Shown here: positions 7,348 through 16,912 of the stretch, in pieces
How positions within the stretch are numbered: position 1 is the stretch's first letter
How the letters are laid out: every line of letters begins with the position of its first letter
Origin: Hoeflea ulvae
GTDB taxonomy: Bacteria; Pseudomonadota; Alphaproteobacteria; Rhizobiales; Rhizobiaceae
DNA: 64,000 nucleotides
Direction of reading: 5' to 3'
Assembly (NCBI RefSeq): GCF_026619435.1
Contig: NZ_JAOVZQ010000001.1
Coordinates: 689,501-753,500, forward strand
Translations under genes and position numbers: made by a program
Notes under the pieces: generated by a model
The model's database searches: none
What the model was told of the DNA's origin: nothing
What the model saw: the letters and a program-made list of their open reading frames with translations, nothing else

Positions 7348-10188
7348 ATGTTGAAAACCGCCGAAGACAGCCTCAATCTCAACCAGATTGTCGATCCGGC
7401 GGTGTTGCGTGAAACCCTCGACGCCATCGCCACTGAGCATGGCGGCGCCAGCCTGGAGGCCCGGCAGGCGGTGCTGGCCGAGGTCAAGCGCGTCAATGCC
7501 GAAGGCCGCGAAACCGCCCGCACCATGCTGTTTGACGATGGCGGCGGCACAGCCTGCGCCACCCGGATCTCGCATTTGCAGGACGTCATCACTTCGGCGC
7601 TCTATGATTACGCCAGCATCCATGTCTACCGCGTCGAAAACCCCTCGACGTCGGAACGCATGACCGTCACCGCTGTCGGCGGCTATGGCCGCGGCACCCT
7701 GGCGCCGGGCTCCGATATCGATCTCTTGTTCGTGCTGCCCTACAAGAACACCGCCTGGACCGAACAGGTGGTCGAATGGATCCTCTATATCTTGTGGGAC
7801 ATGGGGCTGAAGGTCGGCCACGCCACCCGCAATGTCGATGAGTGCATCCGGCTGTCGCGCTCCGACATGACCATCCGCACCGCCATTCTCGAAGCCCGGT
7901 TTTTGTGCGGCGAGCGCACATTGTTTGCCAATCTGGCCGACCGCTACGACAATGAAGTAGTGGAGGGCACCGGGCCGGAGTTCATCGCCGCCAAGCTTGC
8001 CGAGCGTGACGAACGTCACCGCAAATCCGGCGATACCCGCTATCTGGTCGAACCCAATGTCAAGGAAGGCAAGGGCGGGCTTCGCGATCTCAACACCCTG
8101 TTCTGGATCGCCAAATATTTCTACGATATCCGCGACACCAAGGAGCTTGTCGGGTTAGGCGTGCTGTCAAAGCGCGAGTTCAACCTGTTCGTCAAGGCCG
8201 AGGATTTTCTCTGGGCGGTGCGCTGCCACATGCATTTTCTCACCGGAAAATCCGAAGAGCGGCTGTCGTTTGACATCCAGCGCGACATCGCCTCGGGCCT
8301 GGGCTACCAGGATCACCCCGGCCTCTCCGCGGTCGAGCGCTTCATGAAGCACTATTTTCTCGTCGCCAAGGATGTCGGCGACCTGACCCGCATCTTCTGC
8401 GCCGGTCTGGAAGACCAGCAGGCCAAGCAGGCGCCGGGCCTGACCGGCGTCATCACCCGCTTCGCCAGCCGTCCGCGCAAGATCCCCGGCACGCTCGATT
8501 TCATCGAGGACAAGGGCCGGATCAACATTGCCAATGCGGATGTGTTCAAAAACGATCCCGTCAACATCATCCGGCTGTTTCATCTCGCCGATATACGCGG
8601 GCTCGAGTTCCATCCCGACGCACTCAAGCGCGTCACCCGCTCATTCCGGCTTATCAATGCCGAACTGCGCGAAAACGAGGAAGCCAACCGGCTGTTCCTG
8701 TCGATCCTGACATCAAGACGCCAGCCGGCGATCATTCTCAGGCGCATGAACGAGGCCGGCGTGCTGGGCCGTTTCATCCCGGAATTCGGCAAGATCGTCG
8801 CGATGATGCAGTTCAACATGTATCACCACTACACGGTCGATGAGCATCTGATCCGCACCGTCGCGGTGCTGTCGAGCATCGACAAGGGCGAGGAGGAGCG
8901 CGAGCATCCGCTGGCCAACAAGCTTCTGCCCAGCATCGAGGAGCGCGAGGCGCTCTATGTCGCGGTGTTCCTGCACGACATCGCCAAGGGAAGGCCCGAA
9001 GACCACTCCACCGCCGGCGCCAAGGTGGCGCGCAAGCTGTGCCCGCGGCTGGGTCTGACGCCGAACCAGACAGAACTCGTGGTCTGGCTGATTTCCGAAC
9101 ACCTGACCATGTCGATGGTGGCGCAGACGCGCGATCTCAACGACCGCAAGACCATCACCGATTTCGGCGAGAAGGTCCGCACCCTGGAGCGGCTGAAAAT
9201 GCTGCTGGTGCTGTCGGTGTGCGACATCCGCGCCGTCGGCCCCGGGGTCTGGAACGGCTGGAAGGGGCAATTGCTGCGCACGCTCTATTACGAAACCGAG
9301 CTGATGCTGTCGGGCGGATTTTCCGAAGTCTCGCGCAAGCAGCGCACGGCGCATGCCCGCGAAGCGCTGGGCGAAGCGCTGTCGGGCTGGAGCGACAAGG
9401 AGCGCGCAGCCTATCTCAAGCTTCATTACGAGCCCTATCTGCTGGCGGTGCCGCTGGAAGAACAGCTCCGTCATGCCGAGTTCATCCGCGAGACCGACAA
9501 GGCAGGCAAACGGCTTGCCACCATGGTCCGCACCAATGCGTTTCATGCCATCACCGAGATCACGCTGCTGTCGCCGGACCATCCGCGGCTCTTGTCCATC
9601 GTCACCGGCGCCTGCGCCGCTGCCGGCGCCAACATCGCCGATGCGCAGGTCTTCACCACCTCCGACGGTCGCGCCCTCGACACCATCCTGATCAACCGCG
9701 AACTGCCAGATGACGCCGACGAACTCCGGCGCGGCGCCTCGATCGGTCGGATGATCGAGGATGTGCTGGCCGGCAAGACCCACATGCCGGAAGTGATCGC
9801 CCGCAAGACCGGCGCCAGGCGCAAGCCGCGGCCTTTCATCGTCAAGCCCCAGGTCACCATCTCCAACACGTTGTCCAACAAGTTCACGGTCATCGAATTC
9901 GAATGTCTTGACCGCACCGGCCTGCTCTCCGAGGTGACCTCGGTGCTGTCGGACCTGTCGCTCGACATTGCCTCGGCGCATATCACCACCTTTGGCGAAA
10001 AGGTGGTGGACACCTTCTATGTGCGTGATCTCGTCGGCATGAAGATCACCAGCGAGACCCGGCAGCTCAACATCGCGGCAAGGCTCAAGGCGGTGCTCGC
10101 CAAGGAAGAGGACGAAGTCCGCGACAAGATGCCCTCGGGCATGATCGCGCCGCAGGGCTCCTCCCGCCGCGGCCGGACGCCGGCCTGA
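7348..10188 (+). CDS. glnD: [Protein-PII] uridylyltransferase / uridylyl-removing enzyme
   Basis: Senses glutamine and uridylylates or deuridylylates PII proteins, setting nitrogen assimilation. The 946 residues follow the GlnD order: nucleotidyltransferase domain with [18 protein letters not shown] (111-128; Asp123 and Asp125), the linking PII-UTase domain, an HD hydrolase domain with [15 protein letters not shown] near residue 545, and two C-terminal ACT domains ([19 protein letters not shown] and [18 protein letters not shown]) that bind glutamine. Length is near the rhizobial norm. The ATG has a modest AGGAC site. It sits just before murJ, as in other rhizobia. Confidence 0.97.
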   Translation: MLKTAEDSLNLNQIVDPAVLRETLDAIATEHGGASLEARQAVLAEVKRVNAEGRETARTMLFDDGGGTACATRISHLQDVITSALYDYASIHVYRVENPSTSERMTVTAVGGYGRGTLAPGSDIDLLFVLPYKNTAWTEQVVEWILYILWDMGLKVGHATRNVDECIRLSRSDMTIRTAILEARFLCGERTLFANLADRYDNEVVEGTGPEFIAAKLAERDERHRKSGDTRYLVEPNVKEGKGGLRDLNTLFWIAKYFYDIRDTKELVGLGVLSKREFNLFVKAEDFLWAVRCHMHFLTGKSEERLSFDIQRDIASGLGYQDHPGLSAVERFMKHYFLVAKDVGDLTRIFCAGLEDQQAKQAPGLTGVITRFASRPRKIPGTLDFIEDKGRINIANADVFKNDPVNIIRLFHLADIRGLEFHPDALKRVTRSFRLINAELRENEEANRLFLSILTSRRQPAIILRRMNEAGVLGRFIPEFGKIVAMMQFNMYHHYTVDEHLIRTVAVLSSIDKGEEEREHPLANKLLPSIEEREALYVAVFLHDIAKGRPEDHSTAGAKVARKLCPRLGLTPNQTELVVWLISEHLTMSMVAQTRDLNDRKTITDFGEKVRTLERLKMLLVLSVCDIRAVGPGVWNGWKGQLLRTLYYETELMLSGGFSEVSRKQRTAHAREALGEALSGWSDKERAAYLKLHYEPYLLAVPLEEQLRHAEFIRETDKAGKRLATMVRTNAFHAITEITLLSPDHPRLLSIVTGACAAAGANIADAQVFTTSDGRALDTILINRELPDDADELRRGASIGRMIEDVLAGKTHMPEVIARKTGARRKPRPFIVKPQVTISNTLSNKFTVIEFECLDRTGLLSEVTSVLSDLSLDIASAHITTFGEKVVDTFYVRDLVGMKITSETRQLNIAARLKAVLAKEEDEVRDKMPSGMIAPQGSSRRGRTPA

Positions 10189-10237
10189 AGATCTTCCCCG
10201 ACCCATGAAGCGCGCGCGCAACCACGGATAAGCCAGC

Positions 10238-11803
10238 ATGAGCCTGATCAGGAAATTCGCAAGCGTCGGCGGTGCCACCATGGCCAGCCGCGTATTGGGC
10301 TTTGTGCGCGAGGCGATGATCGCCGGTTTTCTGGGCGCCGGGCCGGTCGCCGATGCGTTTTACGCCGCGTTCCGCTTTCCCAACCTGTTCCGGCGCCTGT
10401 TTGCCGAAGGCGCTTTCAACGCAGCCTTCGTGCCGCTGTTTGCCGGGGAGATCGAGGGCGGCGGCCCGGCGGCGGCGCGAAAATTCGCCGAACAGGTGCT
10501 GTCGGTGCTGCTGCTTTCTCTGTTTGCGATCAGCGCTTTGGCAATGATCTTCATGCCGTTCCTCGTCGGCACCGTCATTGCGCCCAAATTCGCTGATGAC
10601 CCGGAAAAATTCGAGCTCACCGTGCTGCTGGCGCGGATCATGTTTCCCTATCTGGCGGCAATGAGCCTGGTGGCGATGCTGGCGGGCATTCTCAATTCGC
10701 TGCGGCGCTATTTCCTCGCGGCCCTGGCTCCGGTGCTGCTCAATGTGGTGCTGGTCGCGAGCCTCGTCGCTGCCGGCTATCTGGACCTGTCGGCGCCAAT
10801 CATCGGCGAGGTTCTGGGCTGGTCGGTCACCGTCTCGGGAGTGCTGCAGCTCGGACTTCTGGTCTGGGCGCTCAGGCGCGAAGGCTTTGGCCTCGGTTTC
10901 GTCCGGCCGAGGCTGACGCCCGCCGTCAAGCGCCTGCTGTGGCTGGCGCTGCCGGCCGCGGTGACCGGCGGCATCACCCAGATCAACCTGCTGGTCGGCC
11001 AGATCATTGCCTCGGCCCAGGACGGGGCCATCGCCATCATCAACTATGCCGACCGGCTCAACCAGTTGCCGCTCGGCGTGATCGGCATTGCCATCGGCGT
11101 CGTGCTGCTGCCCGAACTGTCACGGGCGCTGCAGGCCGGCGACAAGAAGGAAGCGCAATATCTGCAGAACCGCAGTCTCGAATTCGGCCTGGCGATCACC
11201 GTTCCCGCCGCCGTCGGGCTGGCGCTGCTGCCCGAGCCGATCATCGCACTGGTGTTCGAGCGCGGCGCCTTCACCCGTGAGACCACGCTGGTCACGGCTT
11301 CGGTGCTGTCCGCCTTCTCCATCGGCCTGCCGGCCTTCGTGCTGACCAAGATCTTCACCCCGGTGTTCTACGCCCGCGAGGACATGCGCACCCCGCTGAA
11401 GGCCTCGGTGATCTCGGTGGTCATCAACATCGCCGGCAGCCTGCTGCTGTTTCCGCGCATCGGGGTCACCGGTCTGGCGATCGCCACCAGTCTGGCCGGC
11501 TGGATTTCGGCATTCTATCTGGCCCAGCAGCTGATTTCGCGCGACCTGTTCCGTCCGGCTGCGGTCACGCTCCGGCGGATCGGGCTGATCGTGATCGGCG
11601 CGGCACTGATGGGCGCACTGCTGTGGTGGGCCGAGGCCACGTACCCGCATCTGCTGCTGGAGGCAGGCCTGCTCGTCCGTCTGGCCTCCGTGCTGGCAAC
11701 CATTGCCGCCGCGGCCGTGGTCTATTTCGGCTTCGCCTTTGCCACCGGCGCGCTCAACCGGGCCGAATTCGCCCGATTGCTCAGGCGCCGCAAGAAGGCC
11801 TGA
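10238..11803 (+). CDS. murJ: Lipid II flippase
   Basis: Flips lipid-linked peptidoglycan precursor across the inner membrane (MurJ/MviN, MOP superfamily). The 521-residue protein has about 14 hydrophobic segments. The N-terminus LIRKFASVGGATMASRVLGFVREAM and the loop FRFPNLFRRLFAEGAFNAAFVPLF are the family hallmarks, with the conserved Arg and Gly residues of the central cavity. It ends in a basic tail LLRRRKKA. It starts 49 bases after glnD and is likely co-transcribed with it. Confidence 0.96.
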   Translation: MSLIRKFASVGGATMASRVLGFVREAMIAGFLGAGPVADAFYAAFRFPNLFRRLFAEGAFNAAFVPLFAGEIEGGGPAAARKFAEQVLSVLLLSLFAISALAMIFMPFLVGTVIAPKFADDPEKFELTVLLARIMFPYLAAMSLVAMLAGILNSLRRYFLAALAPVLLNVVLVASLVAAGYLDLSAPIIGEVLGWSVTVSGVLQLGLLVWALRREGFGLGFVRPRLTPAVKRLLWLALPAAVTGGITQINLLVGQIIASAQDGAIAIINYADRLNQLPLGVIGIAIGVVLLPELSRALQAGDKKEAQYLQNRSLEFGLAITVPAAVGLALLPEPIIALVFERGAFTRETTLVTASVLSAFSIGLPAFVLTKIFTPVFYAREDMRTPLKASVISVVINIAGSLLLFPRIGVTGLAIATSLAGWISAFYLAQQLISRDLFRPAAVTLRRIGLIVIGAALMGALLWWAEATYPHLLLEAGLLVRLASVLATIAAAAVVYFGFAFATGALNRAEFARLLRRRKKA

Positions 11804-11828
11804 CCTGGCGGTATCGCTGCGTTTGGGA

Positions 11829-11858
11829 CTTGACCTCATCCGGCCGCAGCCGCATAAC
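11829..11858 (+). promoter_or_regulatory. Candidate trpS promoter
   Basis: CTTGAC (11829-11834), the rhizobial -35 form, then 18 bases and CATAAC (11853-11858). It lies in the 111-base murJ-trpS gap, leaving a leader of about 50 bases. Confidence 0.45.
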
Positions 11859-11914
11859 CCCGCCCGATTTCAACGAGGAATGCAGGCCCTCCACAAGCCT
11901 GCCGGGAGCGCATC

Positions 11915-12979
11915 ATGTCCGCCACTTTCAAGCCGCTGGTCTTTTCCGGTGTTCAGCCCACCGGCAATCTTCATCTTGGCAATTATCTCGGCGCGATCCG
12001 CAAGTTCGTGGCACTTCAGGAAGAGCATGACTGCCTGTTCTGCGTGGTCGACATGCACTCGATCACCGCGCAACTGGTGCATGAGGATCTCAAGGGCCAG
12101 ACCCGGTCCATCGCCGCGGCCTTCATCGCCTCGGGCATTGATCCGGCCAAACACATTGTCTTCAACCAGTCTTCCGTTCCCGGCCATGCCGAACTCGCCT
12201 GGGTCTTCAATTGCGTTGCCCGCATCGGCTGGATGAACCGGATGACCCAGTTCAAGGACAAGGCCGGCAAGGATCGCGAAAAGGCCTCGCTCGGCCTGCT
12301 CGCCTATCCGAGCCTGATGGCCGCCGACATCCTGCTCTATCGCGCCACCCATGTGCCGGTCGGCGACGACCAGAAGCAGCATCTCGAACTTGCCCGCGAC
12401 ATCGCCCAGAAATTCAACAATGATTTCTCGTCGCGTATTTCAGATGCCGGGCTGGGCATCGACATGATGGTCGGCGAGGAAAAGGTCTCGGGCTATTTCC
12501 CCTTGATCGAACCGCTGATCGGCGGCCCGGCTCCGCGGGTCATGAGCCTGCGCGACGGCACGAAGAAGATGTCGAAATCAGACCCGTCCGATCTCTCGCG
12601 CATCAACATGACCGATGATTCCGACACCATCGCCAAGAAGATCCGCAAGGCCAAGACCGATCCCGCACCCTTGCCCGACACGCTCGAAGAGCTTGAGGGC
12701 CGGCCCGAGGCGCAGAACCTGCTCGGCATCTATGCCGCGCTCAGCGACCGCACCCGCATGGATGTGCTCGCCGAATATGCGGGCCGGCAATTCTCGGAAT
12801 TCAAGCCGGCGCTGGTCGAGCTTGCCGTCGAGGTTCTCGCCCCCATCACCTCCGAGATGACGCGGCTGATGGACGACCCCGGCCACATCGATGCGATCCT
12901 CAAGGATGGCAGCGCGCGGGCCAATGTTCTGGCCGAAAAGACCATGAGCGACGTGCGCGAGATCATCGGATTCGTCTGA
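11915..12979 (+). CDS. trpS: Tryptophan-tRNA ligase
   Basis: Charges tRNA-Trp. Class I aminoacyl-tRNA synthetase of 354 residues, the normal alphaproteobacterial length. The HIGH-type motif is TGNLHLGN (16-23), the second ATP motif is [10 protein letters not shown], and the tryptophan-binding region [14 protein letters not shown] is intact. ATG 11915 follows GGGAG at a short distance. A strong terminator follows, so the gene ends its unit. Confidence 0.97.
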   Translation: MSATFKPLVFSGVQPTGNLHLGNYLGAIRKFVALQEEHDCLFCVVDMHSITAQLVHEDLKGQTRSIAAAFIASGIDPAKHIVFNQSSVPGHAELAWVFNCVARIGWMNRMTQFKDKAGKDREKASLGLLAYPSLMAADILLYRATHVPVGDDQKQHLELARDIAQKFNNDFSSRISDAGLGIDMMVGEEKVSGYFPLIEPLIGGPAPRVMSLRDGTKKMSKSDPSDLSRINMTDDSDTIAKKIRKAKTDPAPLPDTLEELEGRPEAQNLLGIYAALSDRTRMDVLAEYAGRQFSEFKPALVELAVEVLAPITSEMTRLMDDPGHIDAILKDGSARANVLAEKTMSDVREIIGFV

Positions 12980-13003
12980 GTCTCTCATAGAATACAAGAG
13001 GTT

Positions 13004-13041
13004 AAAACGCCGTGCAGTCTCCATGATGCACGGCGTTTTGC
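13004..13041 (+). terminator. Rho-independent terminator of trpS
   Basis: Arms AAAACGCCGTGCA (13004-13016) and TGCACGGCGTTTT (13027-13039) are perfectly complementary with a 10-base loop and end in TTTTG. Confidence 0.88.
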
Positions 13042-13107
13042 CGTGCTGGTGGACGGCGCGAAAAACGGTCTTGCGGAAAAGACCGCTCTGATGGCATTGT
13101 CCGCCCC

Positions 13108-13599
13108 ATGGTATCAAGACGACTCTCACGCGAAGCCGGACACCGGCGCAAGTTTCTCGCTGTCATTGACGACACCCCGGAATGTGAGCGCGCCATGCGC
13201 TACGCCGGCATGCGCGCCCACAATTCCGGCGGCGGTCTGGTTCTTGTCTATGTCATCGAACCCGGCGACTTTCAGCACTGGCTGGGGGTCGAGGAAATCA
13301 TGCGCGCCGAGGCGATGGAGGAGGCGGAAGCCACCCTTGCCAAGGCCAGCGAGAAGATGCGCCAGATCATCGGCATCGATCCCGAAGTGGTCATCCGGCA
13401 GGGCAAGACCACCGAGGAAATCCACGCAGTCATCGAGGAAGATCAGGACATTGCCATCCTGGTGCTGGCCGCAGGGTCGGCCAAGGACGGCCCCGGTCCG
13501 CTGGTGACTTCGATTGCCGGACGCGGCGCGGCGTTCCCGATCCCGGTCACCGTGATTCCCGACGCGCTCTCCGATGAAGAAATCGATGCGCTGAGTTGA
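13108..13599 (+). CDS. Universal stress protein family protein
   Basis: A 163-residue single-domain UspA-type protein: KFLAVIDDTPECERAMRYAGMRA at the N-terminal strand and helix, VLAAGSAKDGPGPLVTSIAG as the nucleotide-binding G-rich region, and FPIPVTVIP as the last strand. Usp proteins bind ATP or AMP in some members; the client is unknown. No clear ribosome site precedes ATG 13108, so the exact start is uncertain. It lies after the trpS terminator and before the iron-linked nfuA promoter. Confidence 0.85.
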   Translation: MVSRRLSREAGHRRKFLAVIDDTPECERAMRYAGMRAHNSGGGLVLVYVIEPGDFQHWLGVEEIMRAEAMEEAEATLAKASEKMRQIIGIDPEVVIRQGKTTEEIHAVIEEDQDIAILVLAAGSAKDGPGPLVTSIAGRGAAFPIPVTVIPDALSDEEIDALS

Positions 13600-13610
13600 T
13601 TGCGATAGCC

Positions 13611-13639
13611 CTTGATTGACGAGCCTTCGAGGCTTATCT
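13611..13639 (+). promoter_or_regulatory. nfuA promoter
   Basis: CTTGAT (13611-13616), 17 bases, TTATCT (13634-13639). Good match to the rhizobial housekeeping promoter, 54 bases before nfuA and directly before an Irr-type palindrome. Confidence 0.6.
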
Positions 13640-13641
13640 TG

Positions 13642-13658
13642 TTTTGAAGAGTTCTAAA
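13642..13658. promoter_or_regulatory. Irr-type iron control element (ICE box) at nfuA
   Basis: TTTTGAA-GAG-TTCTAAA is a 7+3+7 palindrome with one mismatch. It resembles the ICE motif bound by Irr in rhizobia as I recall it (TTTAGAA-N3-TTCTAAA). It begins 3 bases after the -10 element, covering the expected transcription start, a position suited to repression. Confidence 0.6.
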
Positions 13659-13693
13659 CTGGCCGGTCCCGAGACCAGGCAGGGAGATAGCAG

Positions 13694-14257
13694 ATGTTCA
13701 TCCAGACCGAATCCACCCCCAATCCGGCCACGCTGAAATTCCTTCCGGGCAAGGTCGTCATGGACCAGGGCACCGCGGATTACCGCAGCGTCGACGAGGC
13801 CGGCACGGCGTCGCCGCTGGCGGCCAAGCTGTTCGGCATCCCCGGCGTCACCGGCGTTTTCTACGGCTATGATTTCATCACCATCACCAAGGATGGTCCG
13901 GACTGGCAGCACCTCAAGCCTGCCGTGCTGGGCACCATCATGGAACATTTCATGTCCGGCGCCCCGATCCTGTCGGGTGCGGAAAGTGACACGCCTGTCT
14001 CCGACGAGGAATTCTTCGAGGACGGTGACGAGGTCATCGTCGCCACCATCAAGGAACTGCTTGAGACCCGGGTTCGCCCGGCGGTGGCTCAGGACGGCGG
14101 CGACATCACATTCCGCGGTTTCCGCGAAGGTACGGTGTTCCTGCACATGAAGGGCGCCTGCGCCGGCTGCCCGTCCTCGACGGCAACGCTCAAGCACGGC
14201 ATCCAGAATCTGCTCAAGCATTTCGTGCCGGAAGTGCGCGAAGTCGAGGCCGTCTGA
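13694..14257 (+). CDS. nfuA: Fe-S cluster carrier protein NfuA/NifU-like
   Basis: Carries and delivers [4Fe-4S] clusters to apoproteins. The 187 residues comprise an N-terminal Nfu_N domain (MFIQTESTPNPATLKFLPGK onward, to about 90) and a C-terminal NifU domain (115-187) with the cluster ligands Cys156 and Cys159 in GACAGCPSS. This is the usual alphaproteobacterial/mitochondrial Nfu layout. The ribosome site AGGGAG precedes ATG. The promoter carries a likely Irr site, tying cluster assembly to iron supply. Confidence 0.95.
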   Translation: MFIQTESTPNPATLKFLPGKVVMDQGTADYRSVDEAGTASPLAAKLFGIPGVTGVFYGYDFITITKDGPDWQHLKPAVLGTIMEHFMSGAPILSGAESDTPVSDEEFFEDGDEVIVATIKELLETRVRPAVAQDGGDITFRGFREGTVFLHMKGACAGCPSSTATLKHGIQNLLKHFVPEVREVEAV

Positions 14258-14354
14258 CCGCCGCCTGCCTTTACCGCGCTGGCCAATGTCCTTATTGACG
14301 TCGGTGACGTAGTGCCGCGCGCTGTCTGCGCGGCCAATTCAACGGATCTGCCCG

Positions 14355-15038
14355 GTGTTGACACTTGCCATCGATTGTTCCGCTCGGTTCTGCTCCGTAG
14401 CGCTTTTCCAGGATGACACGGACCTGATCCTGGCGTCTGCCAGTCCGGATATCGGCCGCGGCCATGCCGAGCATCTGCCGGCTGTCCTGCAATCTGTTCT
14501 CGATGAAGCCGGCGTGGCGCTGCCTGATCTCGGCCGGATCGGTGTTTCGATCGGTCCCGGATCCTTTGCCGGCATCCGCGTCGGCGTCGCATTTGCCCGC
14601 GGGCTGGCGCTGGCGCTTGACGTGCCGGTGGTCGGTGTCGGGTCGCTGGAAGCCATCGCGATCCCAGCTGCGCAGCAGAGCGGCAAGCCCGTGCTGGCAG
14701 TGCTCGATGCCGGGCGCGATTGCGTCTGGGCGCTGCTGGTCGGCGCTGACGGCTGCCCGTCTGCGCCTGCCGCCGAACTCACGCCTGCAGCGGCCGTTGC
14801 GCTGGCGCTTGAAGCCCGATGCGCGCTCAGCGGCAGCGGCGCACCATTGCTGGCCGCTCTTGACGCCGCGCTCGAACCCCACGTGCTGACCGATCTGGTG
14901 GCGCCTCGGATCGAGGATGTGGCGCGTCTGGCGGCAAGGCTCGATCCGCAGGCCAATCCCGCCGAACCACGCTATCTGCGTGAAGCCGACGCCAAGCCGC
15001 AGGCCGGCTTCGCCGTGCCGCACGAGGTTCCGGCCTGA
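14355..15038 (+). CDS. tsaB: tRNA threonylcarbamoyladenosine biosynthesis protein TsaB
   Basis: Partner of TsaD and TsaE in t6A37 modification of ANN-decoding tRNAs. The 227-residue ASKHA-fold protein begins LTLAIDCSARFCSVALF and carries IGVSIGPGSFAGIRVGVAFARGLA near residue 65, the TsaB signature. The start is GTG 14355, since the family begins right at the LAIDTS-like strand. The stop shares one base with the rimI start (TGATG), a conserved tsaB-rimI coupling. Confidence 0.94.
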   Translation: MLTLAIDCSARFCSVALFQDDTDLILASASPDIGRGHAEHLPAVLQSVLDEAGVALPDLGRIGVSIGPGSFAGIRVGVAFARGLALALDVPVVGVGSLEAIAIPAAQQSGKPVLAVLDAGRDCVWALLVGADGCPSAPAAELTPAAAVALALEARCALSGSGAPLLAALDAALEPHVLTDLVAPRIEDVARLAARLDPQANPAEPRYLREADAKPQAGFAVPHEVPA

Positions 15039-15529
15039 TGGTGTTCAATCCGTTTGGCCGCAAGCCGGAATGCCTGATTCTCGAGATCGAGATGAAGGAT
15101 GCGCGCACGGCGTCGCGCATTCACGGCGAGGCCTTCGCCCGCGCCTGGGGTGACGGGGAATTCGAGAGCCTGATTACCCAGCCATCCGTGTTCGGCTTTC
15201 TGGCCTGTCCGGAAGGCCGCGCCCGCGACGGTGCGGCCGGTTTCGTGCTGTGCCGCGAGGCCGCCGGCGAAGCCGAGATCCTGTCGATCGGCATCACCCC
15301 GAAACAGCGCCGCAGCGGGCTCGGCTGGCGGCTGATGCGCAGCGCCATGCAGGAAGCCAAGCGCCGTGGCGCGGAGGAAATGTTCCTCGAGGTCGACGAG
15401 ACCAACCTTGCGGCTGTCACGATGTACCGCAAGCTCAAATTCGTCCAGGTCGGCGAACGGCGGGCCTATTACGTCCAGGAAGGTGCTGCGCGCACGACTG
15501 CGCTTGTCATGCGCTGTGATCTTCGTTAG
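15038..15529 (+). CDS. rimI: Ribosomal protein S18-alanine N-acetyltransferase-like GNAT protein
   Basis: A 163-residue GNAT protein. The acetyl-CoA loop is ITPKQRRSGLGWRLMRSAM (about 87-105), then LEVDETNLAAVTMYRKLKFVQVGERRAYY, the RimI-type substrate end. RimI acetylates the N-terminal Ala of S18, and some homologues act more widely. Gene overlap with tsaB supports the name. The first 25 residues (FGRKPECLILEIEMKDART) are slightly longer than in E. coli RimI (148 residues). Confidence 0.9.
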   Translation: MVFNPFGRKPECLILEIEMKDARTASRIHGEAFARAWGDGEFESLITQPSVFGFLACPEGRARDGAAGFVLCREAAGEAEILSIGITPKQRRSGLGWRLMRSAMQEAKRRGAEEMFLEVDETNLAAVTMYRKLKFVQVGERRAYYVQEGAARTTALVMRCDLR

Positions 15530-15596
15530 TCCCCAAGGGATCGTCGGCTCCATTGGCGTCGGCAAATCCTCTGCACACAAGCGGGCGGGGCAGGTG

Positions 15597-16022
15597 ATGG
15601 ACGAGCAGAAACCCTTGGAAGACAGATGTGCCGAGCGCGGAATGCGCATGACCGAGCAGCGGCGCGTCATTGCCCGGGTGCTCGACGGCGCCGATGATCA
15701 TCCCGATGTCGAGGAACTGCACCGGCGCGCGGTGCTGGTTGATTCGCGCATTTCCATGTCCACCGTCTACCGCACGGTCAAACTGTTCGAGGATATAGGC
15801 ATCATCGAGCGGCATGATTTCCGCGACGGCCGCTCGCGCTACGAGACCGTGCCCGAGGAACATCACGATCACCTCATCGATCTGCGCACCGGCACGGTGA
15901 TCGAGTTCCATTCGCCCGAGATCGAGGCGCTGCAGGAGCGCATCGCGCGCGAACACGGCTTCCGGCTGGTCGATCATCGGCTCGAACTGTACGGAATTCC
16001 GCTCAAGACCGACAAGACCTAG
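15597..16022 (+). CDS. mur: Fur-family regulator, rhizobial Mur/Fur type
   Basis: A 141-residue metal-responsive repressor. The winged helix includes MRMTEQRRVIARVL and ISMSTVYRTVKLFEDIGIIERHDF; metal ligands are in YETVPEEHHDHLIDL and later His residues. The overall sequence closely follows rhizobial Fur/Mur, which senses manganese and represses the sit/mntH transporters; that role is by family. It lacks the C-terminal CxxC of E. coli Fur, as usual in this group. Start 15597 follows GGGGCAGG. It probably belongs to the tsaB-rimI transcript. Confidence 0.92.
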   Translation: MDEQKPLEDRCAERGMRMTEQRRVIARVLDGADDHPDVEELHRRAVLVDSRISMSTVYRTVKLFEDIGIIERHDFRDGRSRYETVPEEHHDHLIDLRTGTVIEFHSPEIEALQERIAREHGFRLVDHRLELYGIPLKTDKT

Positions 16023-16072
16023 CCCGCCGTGAGCACGGGGCCCGCGCGCATTCCTGTATCGTCTGTCCGGCC

Positions 16073-16870
16073 ATGATCGCCGCGCTGCGCCTGGTCCTTG
16101 TCGGGGCGGCCTTTCTCGTGCTGACCTGTGCGCTGTTGCCGGTGCAGATGATCGCGCTGGGCCTGGGCCATTCGGTGATGCGGCGGTTGCCGCGCTGGTG
16201 GCACCGGATCATGTGCCGCACCATCGGGCTCCGGGTGCGGTCCCATGGCAGCCTTTCGCCCGACCGTCCGCTGCTTCTGGTCTCCAATCACGTCTCCTGG
16301 AAGGACATTCTGGTTCTGGGCTCGGTCGCCGAGGTGGTGTTCATCGCCAAGTCGGAAGTCCGTGACTGGCCGGTGCTTGGCTGGCTGGCGCGGCTGCAGC
16401 GCTCGGTGTTCGTCGTCCGCGCGGAGCGGCGCAAGACCGGCACGCAGATTTCCGAGGTCTCCGAGCGGCTGCTGGCAGGAGAGGTGGTGGTGCTGTTTGC
16501 CGAGGGCACCACATCGGACGGCAACCGGGTGATGCCGTTCAATTCGTCGCTGTTCGGCGCCGCCAGCGCGGCGCTTGCCCATGCGCCGGAAGGCAAGGTG
16601 CATATTCAGCCGGTGTCGATCGCCTATACCGGCATTCACGGCATGGCCATGGGCCGCTATCACCGGCCGGTGGCCGGCTGGCCCGGCGACGTGGCGCTGG
16701 CACCGCATCTGCTGCGCGCCATCCGTCATGGCGCGCTCGATGTCGATGTGGTTTTCGGTGACGCCATTGCCTTTGATGCCAGCATGGACCGCAAGAAAAC
16801 CGCCCGGCTTGTCGAGGCGCGGGTGCGCGATGGCCTCAATGCGGCGCTGCGCGGAAAACTCAATGCGTGA
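16073..16870 (+). CDS. plsC: 1-acyl-sn-glycerol-3-phosphate acyltransferase
   Basis: Makes phosphatidic acid from lysophosphatidic acid at the inner membrane. A 265-residue PlsC with an N-terminal membrane helix (1-33), the catalytic NHVSWKD motif (His73, Asp78) and the acceptor-binding FAEGTTSDG (Glu144). In rhizobia several PlsC paralogues exist, some making ornithine lipids (OlsA), so the substrate is not certain from sequence alone. It sits 50 bases after mur and 42 before miaB. Confidence 0.88.
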   Translation: MIAALRLVLVGAAFLVLTCALLPVQMIALGLGHSVMRRLPRWWHRIMCRTIGLRVRSHGSLSPDRPLLLVSNHVSWKDILVLGSVAEVVFIAKSEVRDWPVLGWLARLQRSVFVVRAERRKTGTQISEVSERLLAGEVVVLFAEGTTSDGNRVMPFNSSLFGAASAALAHAPEGKVHIQPVSIAYTGIHGMAMGRYHRPVAGWPGDVALAPHLLRAIRHGALDVDVVFGDAIAFDASMDRKKTARLVEARVRDGLNAALRGKLNA

Positions 16871-16912
16871 ATCGCCATTTTCAAGCCACTGTTTTGCAGC
16901 TAAAAGCCCCCC

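Noticed and set aside
8713..10281. 522-codon minus-strand frame opposite glnD
   Set aside because: Antisense shadow; the glnD HD and ACT domains are intact over the same bases.
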